Shown here one piece after another: positions 60,820-64,000 of a stretch of 64,000 nt of DNA. The stretch lies in assembly GCF_900101175.1 (NCBI RefSeq), contig NZ_FNFQ01000001.1, positions 1 to 64,000 on the forward strand. Reading direction: 5' to 3'. A program made the position numbers and the translations under genes. Below the pieces are notes generated by a model. It was not told the DNA's origin. It did no database searches and saw only the letters and a program-made list of their open reading frames with translations. Every line of letters begins with the position of its first letter. Position 1 is the stretch's first letter. The DNA comes from Stenotrophomonas pavanii (GTDB taxonomy: Bacteria; Pseudomonadota; Gammaproteobacteria; Xanthomonadales; Xanthomonadaceae).

Positions 60820-60895
60820 GGGCGAACCTTGGTTCGCCCTATCCACGCATGGCGTGGATCGACCGTTGTGAGTGCCGACCGTTGTGGTCGGCACA
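60820..60895. repeat. Cluster of degenerate SMAG-like hairpins
   Basis: Three stems in a row: GGGCGAACC/GGTTCGCCC at about 60819-60838, ATCCACGC/GCGTGGAT at 60841-60859 and GTGCCGACC/GGTCGGCAC at about 60872-60894. None keeps a perfect GTAG, so these look like decayed copies of SMAG types found elsewhere in the window. Confidence 0.65.
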
Positions 60896-60909
60896 CCGAA
60901 GAAATGCCC

Positions 60910-61650
60910 TTACCAGCGCGGGGTCTTGGTCAGCGGCGGTGCCTGGTGCTGGCGATCGTAGGCGCGCAGCTCGTCACGGATGTGTGCGATGCGCTGGCGC
61001 CCCAGGGCATTGCGGCTGTCGTCCAGCACCACGCCATCGAGCAGCTCGGCCATGCGCTGCACGGTGGGCAGCATCTTCTCCCAGGCGTCCAGCGCGGTCA
61101 GCGGCGCTGGGAGCGTCAGGAAGAAGGCAATGGCCGGGGTTTCCATGGCGCGGATGTTGGCCATGTCGAAGCTGCCCGGCTTCATGATGCTGGCCATCGA
61201 GAAGATCGGGCCGCGTTCGGGGTGGCCTTCCACCAGGCGGTGGAACACGTTCATGTGGCCGAACACCAGGCCGGTCTTTTCCGCCGCCACCACGATGTCT
61301 TCACCGCGCAGCTGCTCGCCGGCCCGGGCGGCCACGAACAGCGAGACGATCTTGTCGAAGTCCTGGGTGGTGCGCTTGCCAAGGTCGCTGGCCGCGGCCG
61401 GGTCGGTGTCGGCCAGGCCAAGCTCGGCCTGCTCCCCCTCCCCGCCCATGCCCGGCTCGACGCGGCCATCGGCCACGACGACGCCATCGTCGCCCAGCAC
61501 CGGCTCACGGCGCTCGCCGCTGGTCGGCTCCGCGCTTTCCACGCGGCGCCCCTGGGGCTTCTTCTTCGGACGGCCAAACAGGAAGATCGCGGCGATCAAC
61601 AGCAGGCCGGCGGCCAGGATGCCGATGCGCAACAGTGCCGTGTCGGACAT
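60910..61650 (-). CDS. zipA: Cell division protein ZipA
   Basis: The 246-residue protein has an N-terminal membrane helix (about 7-25, LLRIGILAAGLLLIAAIFLF), a basic-then-acidic charged linker (about 28-85) and the C-terminal FtsZ-binding fold (about 93-235, IVSLFVAARAGEQLRGEDIV, TGLVFGHMNVFHRLVEG, SIMKPGSFDMANIRAMETPA). It anchors the Z ring to the membrane. It is shorter than E. coli ZipA (328), mainly in the linker. It lies directly downstream of smc. Confidence 0.94.
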   Translation of the reverse strand: MSDTALLRIGILAAGLLLIAAIFLFGRPKKKPQGRRVESAEPTSGERREPVLGDDGVVVADGRVEPGMGGEGEQAELGLADTDPAAASDLGKRTTQDFDKIVSLFVAARAGEQLRGEDIVVAAEKTGLVFGHMNVFHRLVEGHPERGPIFSMASIMKPGSFDMANIRAMETPAIAFFLTLPAPLTALDAWEKMLPTVQRMAELLDGVVLDDSRNALGRQRIAHIRDELRAYDRQHQAPPLTKTPRW

Positions 61651-61696
61651 TCGATAGGTTCTCCGGCTAGTTCATTCAGGTAACTAGGATGGCACG

Positions 61697-64000
61697 TCAG
61701 GCCGCGCCCGCCAATCGCGCGGCTTCTTCCAGGTCCACGCTCACCAGGCGGCTGACGCCCGGCTCGCGCATGGTCACGCCCGAGAGCTGGTGCGCCGCCT
61801 CCATCGTCGCCTTGTTGTGGCTGACGAACAGGAACTGCACCTTCTCGCTCATTTCCTTGACCATGTTGGCCAGGCGACCGACGTTGGCTTCGTCCAGCGG
61901 TGCGTCCACCTCGTCCAGCAGGCAGAACGGCGCCGGATTCAGCTGGAAGATGGCAAACACCAGCGCCACGGCGGTCATCGCCTTCTCGCCGCCGGACAGC
62001 AGCGAGATGCTGGACACGCGCTTGCCCGGCGGGCGCGCCATGATGGTCACGCCGGTATCGAGCAGGTCTTCACCGGTCAGCTCCAGGTAAGCATGGCCGC
62101 CACCGAACAGGCGCGGGTACAGCGCCTGCACGCCGGCGTTGACGCGGTCGAAGGTGTCCTTGAAGCGGCCGCGGGTCTCGCGATCGATCTTGCGGATCGC
62201 GTCTTCCAGGGTTTCCAGCGCGGTGGTCAGGTCCGCGTGCTGCGAATCCAGGTAATCCGAACGCTGCGAAGCCTCGCCGTACTCGTGGATGGCTGCAAGG
62301 TTGACCGGCTCCAGCCGGCGCATGCGTGCGTCGATCTGATGCACGGCCTGCTCCCAGTCGCCCAGGCGCGCATCCTCGGGGAGTGCGTTGAGCACGTCCT
62401 GCAGCACGAAGCCGGCCTTTTCCACCGCCGCCTGCAGGGTGTCGGCGCTGAGCACCAGTGCCTGCTGGTCCAGCTTGCGCTGCGAAATCCGCTCGCGCTG
62501 GGCCAGCGCCTGTTCGTCGCGCTGGTGGCGGGTCTGCTCGTAGTTGCGCAGCTCGGCGTCGATGCCGTCCAGCAGCGTCCGCGCCTCGGTCAGCACGCGG
62601 TCGGCGCGCACGCGCTCTTCCAGCGCGTTCTGGTGTTCGGCCTGCAGCGCTTCGACCGGCGAGTCACCTTCGTCCAGCTGCGAGTGCAGCTCGCCCAGTC
62701 GCGAATCCAACTGCCCACGCTGGGTGCCCATGCGCTCCAGCGCCTGGCTCAACGAGGCCAGCTGCGCGCGCTGTGATTCCAGGGTCAGTGCCAGCGCATG
62801 CGAGCGCTCGCGCACCGCACGGGCGGCATCGCGGGCCAGGTCGCGGGCCTCGGTCAGCTGGCGGCGCTCGCCCTCCAGCCGCTGCCGGGTCGACTCCAGG
62901 TCACCCATGCTGCTGACCGCGTTCTCCAACCGCGAGCGCGCTTCGCGCGCCTGCTCGTTGTTGGCTTCAATCGTTTCCTGCAGCTGCTTCAGCTCGCCTT
63001 CGATGCGGTCAATGCGCGTGCGTGCAGCCTCCACCTTGCCCTGCTGGCCCTGCAACTGGCCGGCCAGTTCGGACACCGCGCGATGGGCCTGGTAGAGCGC
63101 GCGCTGCGCGTCCTCGCGCTGCTGTTCGGCCGCCTGCAGCTGCTCGCGGAAACCGGCCAGCTGGTCTTCCAGTTCGGCCTCGTGGTCCTGCAGCTGTTCG
63201 ATCTGCTCGCGCAGTTCCTGGATCTCACGTTCGCGCAGCAGCGCGCCCTGCTCGGCGGCACCGGAGCGCGACACGCGCAGCCAGCCCCGGCCCAGGCGCT
63301 CGCCGCTCTGTGTGATGATCGAATCGCCTTCGGGCAGGCTGGCCTGCAGCGCCTTCGCCTCGGACAGGTCGCGGGCCGCATGCAGGTGTGCCAGCAGCCG
63401 ACGGATCGCCGCCGGGCCACGCACGCGTGCGGCCAGCGAGGTGGGTGCAACCTTCAGTTCGGCATCGTCGTTGGCGACCAGCGCGAGGTGGCCGTCGCCC
63501 AGCTCGCCAAGCGCGTCGACCAGGCTGGCCGGGTCATCGACCAGCACGCCTTCGATCAACTGGCCGAGCGCGCTCTCCACCGCGTTTTCCCAGCCGGCAT
63601 CCACGTCCAGGCGCTCGCCGACGCGCGCCGCCGAATCCAGCCCGCGCGCCTTCAGCCAGGCGACGGCCGCGCCCTGCTCCTGGCCCAGCGCGGCCTGCTG
63701 CAGGGTTTCCAGCGAGGCCAGGCGGCCGCGCAGGCCGTTGGCCTGCTTGCGCAGTTCGGCCAGTTCGTTCTGGCCATTGCGCTGCTGTTCCTGCACGGCT
63801 GCCACGCCCTGCTTGCGCAGCTCGACGTCTTCGCTCAGTTCATCCAGCGCGGCCTTCTGCGTGTCGTGCTGCAGGTGCAGCTGCTCGAAGGATTCCTCCA
63901 GCGCGTCCACGTCCAGCCCGGCGCGCTCGGCGGCCAGGGCTTCACGACGCCGGTCGGCATCGAGGATCTGCTTGTCGAGGTAGTCCACGCGCGTGCGCTC
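61697..64000 (-). CDS. smc: Chromosome partition protein Smc, C-terminal part (runs off the window)
   Basis: The frame is open to the window edge, so the 5' part is missing. The visible part has the second half of the first coiled coil, a hinge domain ([44 protein letters not shown]), the return coiled coil (very rich in Glu, Arg, Gln and Leu) and the ATPase C-terminal head. The head has signature [20 protein letters not shown], Walker [21 protein letters not shown] and the H-loop FVSHNKATM. It organises the chromosome as a dimer. zipA follows. Confidence 0.96.
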   Translation of the reverse strand, partial: ERTRVDYLDKQILDADRRREALAAERAGLDVDALEESFEQLHLQHDTQKAALDELSEDVELRKQGVAAVQEQQRNGQNELAELRKQANGLRGRLASLETLQQAALGQEQGAAVAWLKARGLDSAARVGERLDVDAGWENAVESALGQLIEGVLVDDPASLVDALGELGDGHLALVANDDAELKVAPTSLAARVRGPAAIRRLLAHLHAARDLSEAKALQASLPEGDSIITQSGERLGRGWLRVSRSGAAEQGALLREREIQELREQIEQLQDHEAELEDQLAGFREQLQAAEQQREDAQRALYQAHRAVSELAGQLQGQQGKVEAARTRIDRIEGELKQLQETIEANNEQAREARSRLENAVSSMGDLESTRQRLEGERRQLTEARDLARDAARAVRERSHALALTLESQRAQLASLSQALERMGTQRGQLDSRLGELHSQLDEGDSPVEALQAEHQNALEERVRADRVLTEARTLLDGIDAELRNYEQTRHQRDEQALAQRERISQRKLDQQALVLSADTLQAAVEKAGFVLQDVLNALPEDARLGDWEQAVHQIDARMRRLEPVNLAAIHEYGEASQRSDYLDSQHADLTTALETLEDAIRKIDRETRGRFKDTFDRVNAGVQALYPRLFGGGHAYLELTGEDLLDTGVTIMARPPGKRVSSISLLSGGEKAMTAVALVFAIFQLNPAPFCLLDEVDAPLDEANVGRLANMVKEMSEKVQFLFVSHNKATMEAAHQLSGVTMREPGVSRLVSVDLEEAARLAGAA

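Overview
The window looks like chromosome of the Stenotrophomonas maltophilia complex (Xanthomonadaceae). Three things point there: GC-rich sequence with strong G/C third positions; many short palindromes headed by GTAG, which match the SMAG class of REP elements described from S. maltophilia; and recognisable Xanthomonadaceae gene sets, including a GyrA with Gln at position 83. Species and strain are inferred from memory of the families, since no search could be run.

Positions 1-11187 hold the right part of a lambdoid prophage. A leftward early operon (4197 down to about 411) carries winged-helix and O-like replication genes, a Ref-like nuclease and an antiterminator Q-like gene. It is divided from a rightward operon of small uncharacterised genes (6209-11187, ending in an AlpA-like gene) by a Cro-like gene, a CI-like repressor and a CI-linked lipoprotein. 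Five matching 15-bp operators lie at two promoters of identical architecture plus the cI start codon. At about 411-430 the Q-like gene runs directly into the C-terminal coding part of a J-type tail tip protein, so the lysis, packaging, head and tail block seems deleted. No integrase is visible beside the tRNA-Ser(UGA) gene at 11265-11354.

Positions 11400-24950 are core chromosome. They include a DUF4241 protein, a LysR regulator divergent from an azoreductase, serS, two tandem TonB-C-domain proteins, a serC-pheA-aroA run, an FHA protein, two PHA-granule-type proteins and a membrane protein with an Mrr-like domain.

Positions 24981-32452 are a complete histidine utilisation locus: hutF-hutC leftward and hutI-hutH-hutG-hutU rightward from a shared operator region. 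HutF plus HutG give the route through N-formylglutamate to glutamate and formate.

Positions 32616-47165 carry mostly exported and surface functions: a serine hydrolase, a TonB-dependent receptor, a TetR/thioesterase divergent pair, a GDSL esterase, a zinc protease-like protein, a large S9 peptidase, and a HipA-like kinase paired with a DUF3037 protein. At 47174-47994 a REP-associated tyrosine transposase is bracketed by inverted SMAG dimers of one sequence type.

Positions 48017-64000 hold a membrane PQQ dehydrogenase, gyrA, mtnA, a DUF3011 protein, epmA, a GNAT acetyltransferase, ligA, a Tat-exported aminotransferase, zipA and the 3' part of smc, which continues beyond the window.
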